Part shown: piece after piece, positions 21,538-33,929 of the stretch | How positions within the stretch are numbered: the first letter of the stretch is position 1 | Layout of the letters: every line of letters starts with the position of its first letter | NCBI GenBank assembly: GCA_019426215.1 | Contig: CM033392.1 | Coordinates: 39,727,666-39,791,665, forward strand | Direction: 5' to 3' | DNA: 64,000 nt | Origin: Buddleja alternifolia | Taxonomy: Eukaryota; Streptophyta; Magnoliopsida; Lamiales; Scrophulariaceae | The notes under the pieces: model-generated | Database searches by the model: none | The model's input: the letters and a program-made list of their open reading frames with translations, nothing else | Told to the model about the DNA's origin: nothing | Program-made: the position numbers and the translations under genes

Positions 21538-22805
21538 TTAGTCAGATTACTAAGACATGGAAAGAAATCTAGCAATTAGTGCCTTATATCTAGCCGATGG
21601 GCGGGGAGCAGCTGATAATCAAACCGATTGGCAGTGAACGCGCCATCAGCGATGTTCGCAATTCCATTTTCAAATATAGTTGGGAGATTTTACCCGAGAA
21701 ATGGGTCAAGACGCGTGGATGCTGGTCTTGGCGGATGCCACGGGCGGTCTGGTGTCCGAGCCGATTGGTCAGACGACGACTACTTTCTTCTCTTTGTAGT
21801 TATTCTTATTCCTTTGCCCTCACTGTAAAATATAGTGTTAAGTTCATTTAACACATTATACACATTATACACCAAATCAATTATACATTAGCATATAAAC
21901 CATTATACATTACATACAATGATGATATACATTGTGTGAATAATGAGATATGAGATATTATTAGTGAGTTCATTCCATTATACAGAATTTTATACACAAA
22001 TATATAGAATGGTATAACAAATTATACATTAGATTACACCCAAATATACAGTATGTGCATACACAATACAATTAATATGATGTATACTATTATACACAGT
22101 GTTATTCATTATTATACACTACAATGCAAACCATTATACATCGCCGTTTTATATATTATAAATTTAGAATGAAGAAAATAATGTAATTATATACAGCATA
22201 TATTACTCAAATATGCATATAACCTAACCATTATATTGTCACCCATAGGTACATAAGCCAGAAAAACAAACAAAACCAGCGTATAGATACATTGCGTGTT
22301 CCCAATATAGTTATAATATACAGAGTATACGTACAGAAGCCATCAAAATCAACAAAATACGTAATATTGTCACCCATAGGTCGAACAAGAAATGAAAAGT
22401 GTGTATAATCGATACCTGTTCTTCTGGATGGATTTTTTGTCGTCATTTTTTGATGAAAATGAAATCGGTTTGGGAGAGTATTAAAACTAGGGTTCCCAGC
22501 TATAGAAAATTACAGTTTAATTTTCACAGGATTAAAAATGGGAGAGATTTCAATGAAATCGAGTATGTTTGTTAGGTTTAAAAATGGGAGAGATATCAGG
22601 GGAGACGGGGGAGAGAATTTAGGAGTGGATCGATGTATAATGGGTGTAAATTACCAGAATACCCCTCAGACAGCTTCATATTTGGGGTTCCCGCGTTTAC
22701 AGTGAATAATTTGGACTGTTGTATTTAATTGATCCAATGATGTATATTGAATCTTATATCTTATCTAAGAAAAGATATGCACTCGATCTTGACCCTTATT
22801 ATATA

Positions 22806-23874
22806 TTCTCCTTGGTTTTCCCCTCCTCTACTTGGCGTTTCTATTTTTTTATTCCTCTAGCCAGGGCCCCAGGCAGCCGTCTCCTATTCCTACTCCTCTC
22901 TTCTGTTAGCGGCTTTATATCTCTCTCTCTGGTACGCCATCTCAACCTCACCGCCCTGATCCTCCGACCTGCTACCTGCTACTTGTTCAGACGTATGTAT
23001 TTGTGAGTGAGTGGTGTAAAAAATAAAATTTTAGCGTGTCTTGGAATTCATTCACCCATGGTTATGAAGATTCAGTCTTTTCTTTTGTTCAGCCAGCTTA
23101 TGAGTTTTCAAACTATGTTTTGGGAGTTGAGAAATTTTGGCACACGAAATACTCCTCTGGCCACTATACATTCATTCTTTTTAGGTTCTTTTTAATGTTT
23201 ATTTGGTCATCTTAGTTACGAATATTATTTTATGTGAGTAATTTTTGTAATTTATTTATACGGATTAATTAATTAAAAGAACTAAAAGTCACTTGAGTTG
23301 GCCAAGATGGTAAGGTAGGTATTTCTTATCAAGTCATCCCGGGTTCAAATCTCTCTTGGGACATGAGCCCATCGCACATGACTTGTCTAGTGCGGCTTAA
23401 CCCCTCATGTGGCTATTGCATGAGAGCTGAGTTTACCCCGTATGCACTTTATGAGGTGGTTTGTGGGCTATTGCATAAGGGCATAATTTACCCCATGCAC
23501 ACCTCAAGAATAGTGGCTGCGAGTTCCCTGTCAACAAAAAATAAATTAAAAGAAATAAAAGATATGTGTTAGTTACTGTTATTATAGTAAGAATCCATCC
23601 TAAGGTCTTCAGAATTAAAAGATGTGTTTAGATAATAAGGTAATATCAAATGTGATTTTCAATATATATTTTAATTAATATTTCAGGTAATATCAAATTT
23701 TTATTTTTGATTCAGTTGGTTTCTGATTCTTATGTTCTCTCTCTGTTGTTGTAATTAATTTGTCACAATTGGATGCAGGTAGGTCTGGTCTGCCTGAGGA
23801 GGAGAGATTGATTTCTTAACTTACTTTTGTAGTCTCACTCTACTTTACTTTGAGTAAACTAACTGGGCATCATC
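22806..23874 (+). other. Upstream region of the kinase-like gene
   Basis: Directly after the MULE target duplication comes a CT-rich stretch (22806-22990) resembling a 5' untranslated exon. It is followed by intron-like AT-rich DNA holding a SINE, and an acceptor-like TTGGATGCAG before 23780, leading to the ATG at 23875. A 5'-UTR intron is plausible but not proven. No promoter element is convincing. The MULE insertion would have displaced whatever lay further upstream. Confidence 0.4.
23289..23543 (+). mobile_element. tRNA-derived SINE, 255 bp
   Basis: It has a pol III A-box-like TGGCCAAGATGG (23299-23310) and B box GGTTCAAATCT (23342-23352) about 32 bases apart, then a SINE body, and ends in a short A-rich tail. 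It is flanked by an 18-bp target duplication with one mismatch, AATTAAAAGAACTAAAAG (23271-23288) and AATTAAAAGAAATAAAAG (23544-23561). This length is typical of LINE-mediated retroposition. An open frame across it is fortuitous. Confidence 0.85.
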
Positions 23875-24963
23875 ATGGACCCTAAATTTTTAAACTTCAT
23901 CAAATATGAGGACCTGATGAAGTATACCAACAATCTTAGCGATGAAAATTGTATTGGCCATTTCCAGTTTGGCAAGATTTACCATGGAAAAATTGATCGT
24001 GGAATTGACTATATACAACCTGTGACTGTGAAGATATATATGGGATGATGCATCATCAAGCTCTGTCAGACGCGATAATCATCTGAGATTCATGATAAGC
24101 TTGCTTTTACCAAATTATGCACGCACTTCATTTTTTTAATTATCTCCTAATTGGTATGGTTGAGAAACAAATAAGACAGACTATGCTTTAACGTGCTTGT
24201 CTTTCCGCCTTCTCATCTCTCTTTTTTCAGCGAGAAGTCATATTTATCAGGAATGAGAAGTTGAAGTATTTGCCAGCAGCTCCCAAATTGTTGGGATATG
24301 TATGTGATGGTGAACATCTGGGCGTTGTTTATTTATTGAAAGCTGTTAATACTCTGTGTACTCAACTTACTCAAGGTATGTATGACATGACATGATATAA
24401 ACTGTTCGTCAATATCTTCTAACATATTTTGTTGGTTTGTTTCATTCCTTTATCATGAGAATGAGAATGTCAAATAGTTTTTAGTTGTTGTTGGTAGTAG
24501 TTTGTAAGATTCGTAAGTCAAATAGGAGAAAAATCTTCTAATTTCTGGAAATATTAGATGTTTAATTTCCAGTCACCACTAGCATCTCTAGTCAAGAATT
24601 TGGGATTTATTTATGTCACGAGTTCATTTTTACCTTGCTTCAGATGAATTTAACTGGCTGCAAAGGATTAAGGTTGGTCTTTGGTTTCCACGCCTCGTAA
24701 AATTCTTCCATTCACCGGATCTCCCATAAGGACGTTTCTTGATTCGCAATATAGATGCTACTCATATACTGCTTGATGAGCTTAGGCTCTGACATTCTCA
24801 TGAATCCTCAGCCTCTAATCTTTATAATAAGATTCAACTGAAAACTTGATTGATGCGTGGCTTGTTCCTCTAATTTATGATATAGAATTAACTATTAAAT
24901 CAAATTATTGCATAGGCAGGATTGCATTCCTAAATTGTTTGACTTCAGCTTGATGACTGGTGG

Positions 24964-25135
24964 AGGAATTTTTCCTGAAGAGCCCCAACACGAAACTTTA
25001 CGACCTTGTAACAACAAGGGTATGGATTTTCCCGAAGAGCCCCAGCACGAAACTTTACGACCTTGTAACAACACGGGCATGTATTTTACCGAAGAGCCCA
25101 AGGATGAAGCCAAACGTCCTCATAAAAAAACAGGT
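24964..25135 (+). repeat. Triplicated 57-bp unit in a kinase exon
   Basis: Three tandem copies of about 57 bases, in frame, encode GxFPEEPQHETLRPCNNx twice and a diverged third copy. The first two differ at only a few bases; the third is more different. It lies directly after the DFG-like motif, where the activation loop would be. Confidence 0.85.
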
Positions 25136-25467
25136 ATGGACTTTGCCTTGCATTCATTTGTTTGCTTCAGGAAACATGTTTATTCAAATCATTTATCTTG
25201 CATGTAACCATTCATGAGAGTATTTATGATGGAAATACGAACTTCATTGTAATAGTGTATTATGTATGCATAACAACTAAAAACATGAACAGAATCCTTT
25301 GTTTAATTTTTCTTTCATGGAACTTTATCCTTTCCAAATTCCATGAGAGAATATTTATCAGTCATTGATCAAGAGATTGAGCAACTGATGATTTTTTCAC
25401 TTAGAATTTTGGTGGTTATGTGGAACCTTATTTGTAACTGGGCTTTTCCCTAGGATATGCGTGCAAG

Positions 25468-26554
25468 TGTTGGCATTTGTGGGTTTATGAAAAAGTGTGT
25501 GAACACCACTTTTGCGTATAAAATTCGAACACCATAAGTATCGGGGATACTAAATAGTATTGGATATTTTTATTCTACTCCGAGAGTAGATTAATTTAGC
25601 ATTTCGAATTTCTCAATTCGGAGTTGAAACGAATGAGAAATTAATTGCTAATGTTGGGTGTTTGAATGTGTATATCCCACATTGGATATAAACCATAAGT
25701 TGTATGAATTTATATACATTTGCCTAAAGGTAAAGGGTTGGCCCTTTGGGTCATCCACTTTGGTCCTTTGTGTGAAAGGGGGAAGAGCTATGCAATTGTG
25801 TCTTGGCCCAATTTCTTAGCTCCTCACTCGGGCGGTCCGGTGGACCGGACCTCGGACCACAGGCTCGGGCTCGGGCCGGGGCCGGAGCCGGGATCGGGTC
25901 GCGGGTCCTTGGGCCTTGGCTGAGATGTGTGGTTGTTGGGCTTTGGACCTCTTCTTATCTTTTTAGGCCAAAGTTTAATTACTTTGATTAATTGGGCCCA
26001 GTTCTCTTTTGGGCCAAAATTAACTAATTAATTTAGGCCCATTTCCAGTTTCTTCTTCCAGAAGCCAGCAAGGCATGTCTCCTGTTCCTTTCTCATGCAG
26101 AAGATTTCAGACGTTTCCTTACCTGTCTCCAGCCGAAAGTTGAAGTGTTTTGTTTCTTTTGGAGCCGAAACTTTTGACATTCATCAGCTGATTCATTTTG
26201 GCTTTCTATTTTGGTTTTCAATCTGTTTTGGTTGCCTATAAAAAGGCTCTCCCAGGTTGTGTTAAAACCACACCAAAAACAGAAAACAATTCTGCATTTT
26301 CTCAAAGCATTCTACATACATAAAAATCTGAGAGTTCTTGGGCAAATATAGTTCGTGGGTTTTGTTCTTGAAGTGGTTCGATTACAAATATATAATCGTT
26401 GTATCTTGGGAAGTTAATTGCACGATCCCGTACCACCGTAGGCGGGGCAATATAGCTTTAAGGATAGAGAGTTCATCTCTCGCCTCGATTCTCATACTGT
26501 TCGTCGTATTACTATTTTCAGAAATTTTCTTACAAAGTGCACAGTTTTGCAACA
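25468..26554 (+). repeat. 5' LTR of the copia element
   Basis: Starts TGTTGGCATTTGTGGG and ends GTTTTGCAACA. It carries a good TATA box, TATAAAAA at 26237-26244, about 60 bases before a leader-like AAACAGAAAAC stretch, so the LTR keeps a recognisable promoter. A few indels distinguish it from the 3' LTR. Confidence 0.95.
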
Positions 26555-26612
26555 AGCTTAAAGCTATATCTATTTTGTTGTTAATTTCTGTGCTTGTTCG
26601 AACATTCTGGAA

Positions 26613-29099
26613 ATGGCTCATTTCGATTCTAATGAAAATACTGCTGCTGCTCTCGACTTTGGCCTCGGATCTGGAGCTACTCTCGGTCTTGGTCTTCCTT
26701 CTGCTGGTTTTGCCTCGGGATCAGGGGTTAGGTCCGGTTCAGGCTCTGGTCCGAATACACCGGTTGTAACTCCAGTTATTCCGGTAATTCAGGCTCGGAC
26801 TGAAAGGCTAACTCCGATTGTACCACCGGTGAATACGAGTATCCCGGCACAGGCTGAAAGGCCAACGAAGTTCAGCGGGGTTGACTTCAAACGTTGGCAA
26901 CAAAAGATGCTTTTTTATCTAACTACTTTGAACCTGGCAAGGTTCTTACGGGAAGACTCCCCGTCTGTCCCTAAAGATTCTGACGATGTTCAAATGAGAA
27001 CGGCATATGATGCCTGGCAACACTGTGATTTTCTTTGCAAGAATTACGTGCTTAATGGTTTGGATGATTCACTTTATAGTGTTTATCACTCCATGAAATC
27101 GTCAAAAGACCTCTGGGAGGCATTACATAAGAAGTATAGAACTGAGGACGCTGGACTGAAAAAGTCCATGGTCGCAAAGTTCTTAGACTTCAAAATGATG
27201 TACTCTAAGTCCGTCGTAAGCCAGGTCCAAGAGCTTCAGATTATAATACATGAAGTTCATGCCGAGGGAATGGCTTTGAGTGAGAATTTTCAAGTGGGGT
27301 CTGTGATTGAAAAATTACCGCCCTCATGGAATGAATTCAAGAACTACCTAAGGCATAAACGAAAGGAGATGAGCTTAGAAGAGTTGGTTGTCAGGCTCAG
27401 AATTGAGGAAGACGACCGGGCTTCTATCAGAAGGGCTTTTGTTCCACCAATGGCTAACGTCGTTGAAGTTCCGGAAAGTTCTAACCGGAAAAGAAAGTTC
27501 CAAGGGAATTTTCAGTCCTAGAAAAATCAAGCTGGGAAAGGAAAGCTGAAACATGGTGACGGCTCTGACGGTGGTTGCTTTAATTGCGGTCGTACTGGTC
27601 ATTGGGCTAAAGACTGTAGAGAGCCCAAGAAAAATAATTATCAGTCACGAAAGAGAGGTTCTGGCAAGTATAAAGGCAAGAATCAGGTTCAGAATAGGGT
27701 TCCGAACCAGGTGCAAAATCATGTGCACTTAGTTGTTGATGATGTCCAGGGCATCAACGAGATAATTGACGACCTGTCAAATAAACAGGTGCCAATCGAT
27801 CTAACTAATCTTAATCTGACTGCCGTCGTGTTCGAAGCCAATATGGTGGACAACTCGAGGGAGTGGTTCATAGACACTGGGGCTACTCGCCACATCTGTT
27901 CCGACAGAGATGCTTTCTCGTCCTATTCCCCAACTGAAGGACGAAGATTGTTTATGGGAAATTCAGTCACTTCACCAGTGGTTGGAATGGGGAAAGTTGT
28001 GCTGAAGATGACTTCAGGCAAAGAACTGACATTGACTGACGTTCTTCATGTTCCGGAGATTCGAAAGAATTTGGTATCCAGATCAGCTTTGGTCAAGAAT
28101 GGGTTCAAGATTGTCTTCGAAGCTGATAGGTTTTCTTTGACTAAGAGAGGAATTTATGTAGGAAAAGGTTACCTTGAGCAGGGCCTTTTTAAAATGAATG
28201 TAATGAATGTAATTCGCTCTCTTGTAATTGAAAACGGTGGAAATAAAAGGATTGAGAATTCTGTTTATTTGCTTGAGTATTCTCATTTGTGGCATGTTAG
28301 ACTAGGACATGTCAATTATAATACTATTCGAAGATTGGTCAACTTGAATTTATTACCAACTTTTAAAGTTCAAAATGAACATAAATGTGAAATTTGTATT
28401 GAGGCAAAGCTAGTCAAACAACCATTTCCTTCAGTGGAAAGAAACACCGCACCTCTAGAACTTATTCACAGTGATATCTGTGATTTGAAGTTTGTGCAAA
28501 CTAGAGGTGGGAAAAAGTATTTCATTACATTCATAGATGACTGCACAAAGTATTTTTATGTGTATTTACTAAGAAGTAAAGACGAAGCGCTTGGAGCGTT
28601 TACACATTACAAAACTGAAGTTGAAAATCAACTTGAGAAAAGGATAAAATCTATCCGAAGTGATAGAGGTGGAGAATACGGAGCGCCGTTTGATGAATTC
28701 TGTAACGAATCTGGAATTATTCATCAAACAACGGCACCATACTCACCTCAATCCAATGGCGTTGCTGAACGCAAGAATTGCACTCTCAAAGAAATGATGA
28801 ATGCGATGTTGTTAAATTCTGGATTACCGCAGAATTTGTGGGGGGAGGCGATCCTCTGCGCCAACTACATCCTTAATAAGATTCCCCACAAAAGTAGGAG
28901 TGAGACTCCGTACGAACTTTGGAAAGGTCAAAAGCCTTCTTACAAGTACCTCAAAGTGTGGGGGTGTTTGGCTAAGGTAGAAATACCCAAACCCAAACAA
29001 ATTAAGATAGGGCCTAAGACTATTGATTGCATATTCATAGGTTATGCACTTAATAGTAGCGCCTATCGATTTCTGGTTCATAAATCAAGAATATCTTAG
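26613..29099 (+). pseudogene. copia gag-protease-integrase region
   Basis: The ATG at 26613 lies 58 bases after the LTR. Gag (about 300 residues) includes FSGVDFKRWQQKMLFYL and the usual helical capsid region. TAG at 27519-27521 interrupts the frame, which then continues unchanged through a zinc knuckle ([14 protein letters not shown]), protease ([12 protein letters not shown]), the GAG-pre-integrase HxxxH...CxxC domain ([10 protein letters not shown]...CEICIEAK) and the integrase core with Asp, Asp and Glu ([25 protein letters not shown]). It ends at TAG 29097-29099. Single stops in an otherwise clean frame suggest fairly recent decay. Confidence 0.93.
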
Positions 29100-32000
29100 A
29101 TTCATGAAGGTACTATCATGGAATCTAGAAATGCTTCGTTTTTTGAGTAAACACAGAAATGAGCAAGTTCCTCTTAAAAGAACATTTGATGAGTCTACGA
29201 GTAGTTCTAATCCTGGGGACGAAGAACCACGTCGTAGCAAAAGGGCAAGAGTTCCTAAATCATTTGGTCCCGATTTTGTTTCATATACATTAGAAGGGGA
29301 GCCAAATACGATTAAGGAAGCTGTGTCCGGTCCAGATGCTCAACTCTGGAAAGAGGCTATCAATAGTGAAATCGAGTCTATTTTACACAACCATACCTGG
29401 GAGTTGGTTGATCTTCCAAAGGGAAGTAAGCCTTTAGGCTGTAAATGGATTCTGAAAAGAAAGTATAAGACTGATGGAACTAGTGATAAGTATAAGGCCC
29501 GTTTGGTAGTCAAAGGATACCGACAAACGGAAGGTCTTGATTTCTCGATACTTATTCTCCGGTAACCAGAATAACATCCATAAGATTATTCATCGCTATT
29601 GCCGCAGTGCATAACCTTGAGATACATCAAATGGATGTTAAGACTGCGTTTTTGAACGGAGAATTAGATGAAGAAATATACATTGAACAACCCGAGGGGT
29701 ATGTTGCTCCTGGAAAGGAGAAGAAAGTGTGTAAACTTGTAAAGTCACTTTACGGACTTAAACAAGCGCCAAAACAGTGGCATGAAAAGTTTGATAGCAC
29801 GATGTTGTTAAATGGTTTCAAGATCAACGAATGTGTACGTTAGACAAACACATAACGCATATGTCATCGTGTGTCTATATGTAGATGACATGTTGATAAT
29901 GGGTAGTAATCATGAAATCATCATGAATACTAAAGGAATGTTAAAGAAGAACTTTGACATGAAGGATATAGGACTTGCAGACGTCATCTTAGGGATTAAA
30001 ATTCTGAGGACTTCTGAAGGACTAGTCTTATCGCAATCTCATTACGTTGAGACGGTTTTGGAAAAGTTCCTTCCTAGCGATAGTGCACCAGTCAAGACGC
30101 CAGTGGACTTGAGCGTTCATCTACGCAAGAACCATGGCGAACCCGTATCGCAGTTAGAATATGCTAGGATAATTGGGAGTGTGATGTATATCATGAACTG
30201 TACTCGCCCTGATCTAGCTTATTCTATGAGCAAGTTGAGTAGGTTCATGAGTAATCTAAGTGTAGAGCATTGGAATGCTTTAACTAGAGTTCTTAAGTAT
30301 TTAAAGTATACTAAAGAGTATGGATTACACTACTCCAAATATCCAGCTGTAATTGAGGGATACAGTGATGCTAATTGGATAACAGACACGAACGACTCCA
30401 AGTCTACAAGTGGGTATGTATTTACCGTTGGTGGAGGAGCGCTGTCGTGGAAATCTTCTAAGCAAACTTGCATAGCCCGTTCCACAATGGAATCAGAATT
30501 CATAGCTTTAGATAAGGCTGATGAAGAAGCTGAGTGGCTAAGAAATTTCTTAGAAGATGTTCCCTGTTGGGAAAAACCTGTGCCTCCTATTTTGATTCAT
30601 TGCGACTGTATGTCGGCAATTGGGAAGGCTCAGAGTAGTATGTATAATGGTAAGTGACACGAAAAATCCTTACGTGTATTAAACAGCAAGTGGACTGGTC
30701 GTGTGTAGTAATAAAGTGGACAATAAAGTCCAGGTTGTCGAACCTCAAGGAGTTGTATTTTAGTTTATGATTTTAAAGTAATTGAAGAACTTAAACTAAA
30801 ACAAGAATTAACTAAAATATTATGGAAGTAAGATATAAGAAACAAGATGTCGAAATCAAGATAGCTATGGAAGAGAGCAACTAAGACACATGTGTTGGCA
30901 TAAATTAATCAATTTTCATTATAAACATGTTCTCATATTATTAGACTAATGTTGCTTTGGTGGAAAAAACCTTAAATAATTACTACCCGATTTCTCGGCT
31001 GTAATAATCCTATGATTAATTGATGGTTCTCTAGATATGTCTATCCGAGAATCTAACCAACAATCATGCATTCAAGTTCTAGAATTTCCCCGGATTAATC
31101 CGGCTAACTGCACCCGGGAATCTCTACCTATCTCTAGGGGCAATTCCCTATTTTTTACGGATTATGTGATGATCCTCTTTGCACCTTAAATTACCTTCTC
31201 TCGAACGAATAATTTAAGCAATAAATCCTGCATATGGTAGCTAAGCATATGATGCATTCAAACAAGATCAAGACACAAAACAACAATAGAATTAATATGA
31301 AAAACACAATTTATAACTCAATTATCATAATTTAGCCTCAACATGGCCTTAGTTCGAAGAATCTATTTCATCATAAAAGATAAAAGATACGAACTTAAAT
31401 TAAGATTCATATTCATAGATAAAAACAAATCTAAATCTAAGAAACTCCCTCGTATTTTTGATGGTTGAACTTCGATCTTCATCTCTTCCATGCTTCTTGA
31501 TTTCTTCACCTTCAAAGGTTCTTGATAATCTTCATAACTAATCTAAGGATGATGAAGATGATGATAGGATGTCTTTATGCTCCCCCAATGGGGAATGTGT
31601 TTTCAAGTGTGTTTGTAGGATGGCCTCCAATTCTCCTTTTATAGCCAAAAGAATTCACCAACCAAGAACATGTGCTTCCATTCTCTTTTATTTCCACCTA
31701 CCATTCTCTTAATTTCCATCTACTAAGAATGTGAACTACCATTCTCTTGTTTTCCACCTACTAAGAATGGGAGCTGCCACTTTCGTATTTTCCAGCGCAG
31801 GGATAGTGTTTTATTTATAAACTTCTCCACAGACCTCCGAATTGGATGATTCAAGTCCCCATGTAAAGATAAGACATAGATCTAAACCTTTGTAGAAGGA
31901 CACGTCATCAAATTCGGTCTCTAAATTTATCCAAATGGCGTTCCAACGTGGAGATTGTTTCTGATTTGGCACCCAGGTGTGTGGAAATGGTACTAAAATA

Positions 32001-33929
32001 TGATTTTGGCTAACTCCAGCTTGTTTCTTGCTTGTTTGGTCGTGGAGGTGAGAAGCATCTTGGCCTAAACTTGTTTTATACGTCGTTTTTCAGCCCGTTC
32101 TTCGATTGTATCCATTTAAGGTCTGAAATCACTTAATGCACGAATTAAATGCACATGTGACAAAATCAAGCGATAAATGAACCTAAAACATAAGCGCAAA
32201 GGGGCTTAATAACACGTAAAAATGACTCCTATTAACTCCCCCAAACTTATCAATTGCTCGACATCGAGCAATAAAAGGTCTAGGGCACAAAAAACATCAT
32301 CAACCAAAAGGAGAAAACAAAACCAACAAACGAACTCACTTTCGTGGAGTAAACGATTGCACTTAGCCTGTGCAACAAACCTTTAAACCTTTGAGTTACC
32401 TCAAAGAACGAGTTATAGTCTCGTGAGGGTTTGCAGACGATATACTCACAAAATCTAACAAACTTTCAATCTCAACCAGATGAATACATCTCAACATAAT
32501 TAACAAGAATACATGGCACAAAATCATCCTTTTACAGCTCACAAATATATATACATATCAACTACTTTTGCTCATGTGACACCAATACTGGAAAAGACTC
32601 CATAGGGTGTAGTGAAAACAAATCTAAGGTATTATAGTCGAGAGGCATCCTTACCAAATTTTGGACATTAATCCCATATCTATCAACTTTATGATCAAAC
32701 ACAAAGCATAAGAATCATAGAGAATTTCATAGCCATTTAAATTTCATTATCTCAAACATTCAAACTTTCAATTCATATGAAACTTTCCAATTAATTTCAT
32801 TAAGGCTAGATCATGTGCCATGTTTTATTCCATTAGGCTTTCTATGGCACCCATGTAACAAGCTTTAGATCAATGACTCCCAAACTAGACAGTTTTGGGG
32901 CATTAAGTGTAAAGACACTCCTAAGGATTTAATCACTCGAGTGTCAAAGGCCACGAAATAAAACTAGATCTTTTAAACAATTCGCTTCTTTTTGGCTTGA
33001 GCTTAGCTCAAATTAGCCTAATAGTACAGTATATAGGCATGAAACTTTTCACCTCCAGTACATATTAGCCTGACCACTTGTGGTATGTGGTCATACCAAA
33101 CTTCAACCTTTTTAATTCATTGTTTAGCATAAAAAAATTACTACTCAACTTATAACCTTATGAAAAATCTAAGTTAATTTTTCCGGGAAAAACTCCTTAA
33201 GTGTCTCAAGATGGTTATCCTCTCAACTCCTCTACCCTCGATTTATTGTGCAATGTGAATCATCTAAGAAATCAATCCTAGTCTAGGGTCTCCATGAGCA
33301 ATTTCAAAGATATATATGTTCATTTAAATTCAAATTATTTCAAAAAATCATGCCATTTTTTAAAGTTAATCAATTTAAATGCATCAATTGGAAGGACTAA
33401 AAAAAAAACCATGCTTGATTTTCTCAACATAAACACATATAAACATGATAGCATACAAAATCCCCCAAACTTTAGCTAAACGAGGTACACATGACATGAC
33501 AAAAATAGCAAACACATGGTGATCAATCATATGAATGTATTAAAACAACAAGTGCTACCCACATATATCCCCAAACTTAAACTCAACATTGTCCCCAATG
33601 TTATCTCACATAAACGCATGCAAAAGGTATAAGAGTACTTACAATCAAGGATTGTTGAAAAACAATCCTTCATCACAAATATGTTCCAAATCAAACCCAT
33701 CTCATCAAAATAGGCCTCTCAAAACAACGGGAAATTGCTACTAACATGTTCAACATACTTATCAAACAAACCATTAAGCATATTAAAACACATGCCAAAA
33801 GTGCATGCTTAGACAAAACAAATAAAACGAAAAGCAAAAAAAAAATAAAAGAAAACTCACAAAGCTTGGGTTGCCTCCCAAGAAGCGCTCTTTTAAAGTC
33901 ACTAGCTTGACTTTATGTAAGAGATTAGC

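Larger units (their letters stand above)
17953..21822. other. Nuclear insertion of mitochondrial DNA (NUMT), about 3.9 kb
   Basis: Sequence character changes at both edges from AT-rich MULE DNA to the mixed, GC-richer, CTTCC/GGAAG-rich style of plant mitochondrial spacers. The block contains an atpA segment, a trnD remnant and a mitovirus-like relic, all typical plant mitochondrial contents. The repeat around the insertion reads GTGTATGAGTTA at the left edge and resumes CACTGTAAAATATAGTGTT at the right. Intact copies of this repeat elsewhere in the MULE read GTGTATGAGTTATACACTGT. The mitochondrial block therefore split one repeat unit with loss of about two bases. The rest of the block shows no gene I recognise. 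Confidence 0.85.
15942..22446 (-). pseudogene. Ulp1-like cysteine protease gene of the MULE (broken)
   Basis: Minus-strand exons can be followed. The probable first exon is near 22446-22413 (MTTKNPSRRTG, donor GTATCG). A Pro/Gln-rich segment lies at about 17585-16990, then KRLWDWVNHVTEDDM with donor GTGAGT near 16915. A segment follows at about 16745-16560 (SYLLNNGES), then an exon at 16387-16187 with the peptidase C48 catalytic-Cys motif (SSDCGVFVMRH). The final exon, 16094-15942, is Lys-rich and ends LKDDIIKRSRDLE...KKR-stop. Ulp1/SENP enzymes cleave SUMO conjugates through a His-Asp-Cys triad. The usual His/Asp exon should fall between the SYLLNN and Cys exons, but the 170-base gap there does not encode it. 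The NUMT lies in an upstream intron or spacer. Activity is therefore doubtful. The 5' exon assignment is inference. Confidence 0.65.
10218..22795 (+). mobile_element. Ulp1-bearing Mutator-like element (MULE), 12.6 kb
   Basis: Flanked by a perfect 10-bp direct repeat, TTATTATATA (10208-10217 and 22796-22805). The ends form diverged terminal inverted repeats: GATCAATTGCAT followed by TTAGGTAAGATATAAGA at the left corresponds to GATCGAGTGCAT followed by TTAGATAAGATATAAGA at the right on the minus strand. Similarity continues inward past the CTGTC-GGGG-ATT block for 150-200 bases. The element holds a FAR1-type transposase gene (+) and an Ulp1-like protease gene (-), which converge. It has been invaded by a CACTA element (14144-15652) and by mitochondrial DNA (17953-21822). 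Both genes are broken, so it is unlikely to be autonomous now. Plant MULEs with Ulp1-like genes are known (Kaonashi, CUMULE). Confidence 0.85.

Noticed and set aside
17953..21822. Idea that the window is part of a mitochondrial genome
   Set aside because: The mitochondrial-type block is bounded on both sides by MULE sequence, and everything else is nuclear transposon DNA.
21597..21851. Frame with SWEILPEKWVK considered as a mitochondrial gene end
   Set aside because: The resemblance to mitochondrial spacer/pseudo-ORF text is vague and no named gene can be assigned honestly.
23007..23195. Frame of 62 codons upstream of the kinase-like gene
   Set aside because: It has no recognisable domain and sits in intron-like DNA. 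Its first codon is GTG rather than ATG in the sequence.
23363..23572. Frame of 69 codons
   Set aside because: It lies inside the SINE and past its tail; SINEs do not encode protein.
26338..26769. Hydrophobic frame overlapping the copia LTR and gag start
   Set aside because: It is out of frame with the clear gag ORF and repeated in the 3' LTR (38217-38483), so it is a shadow of LTR sequence.
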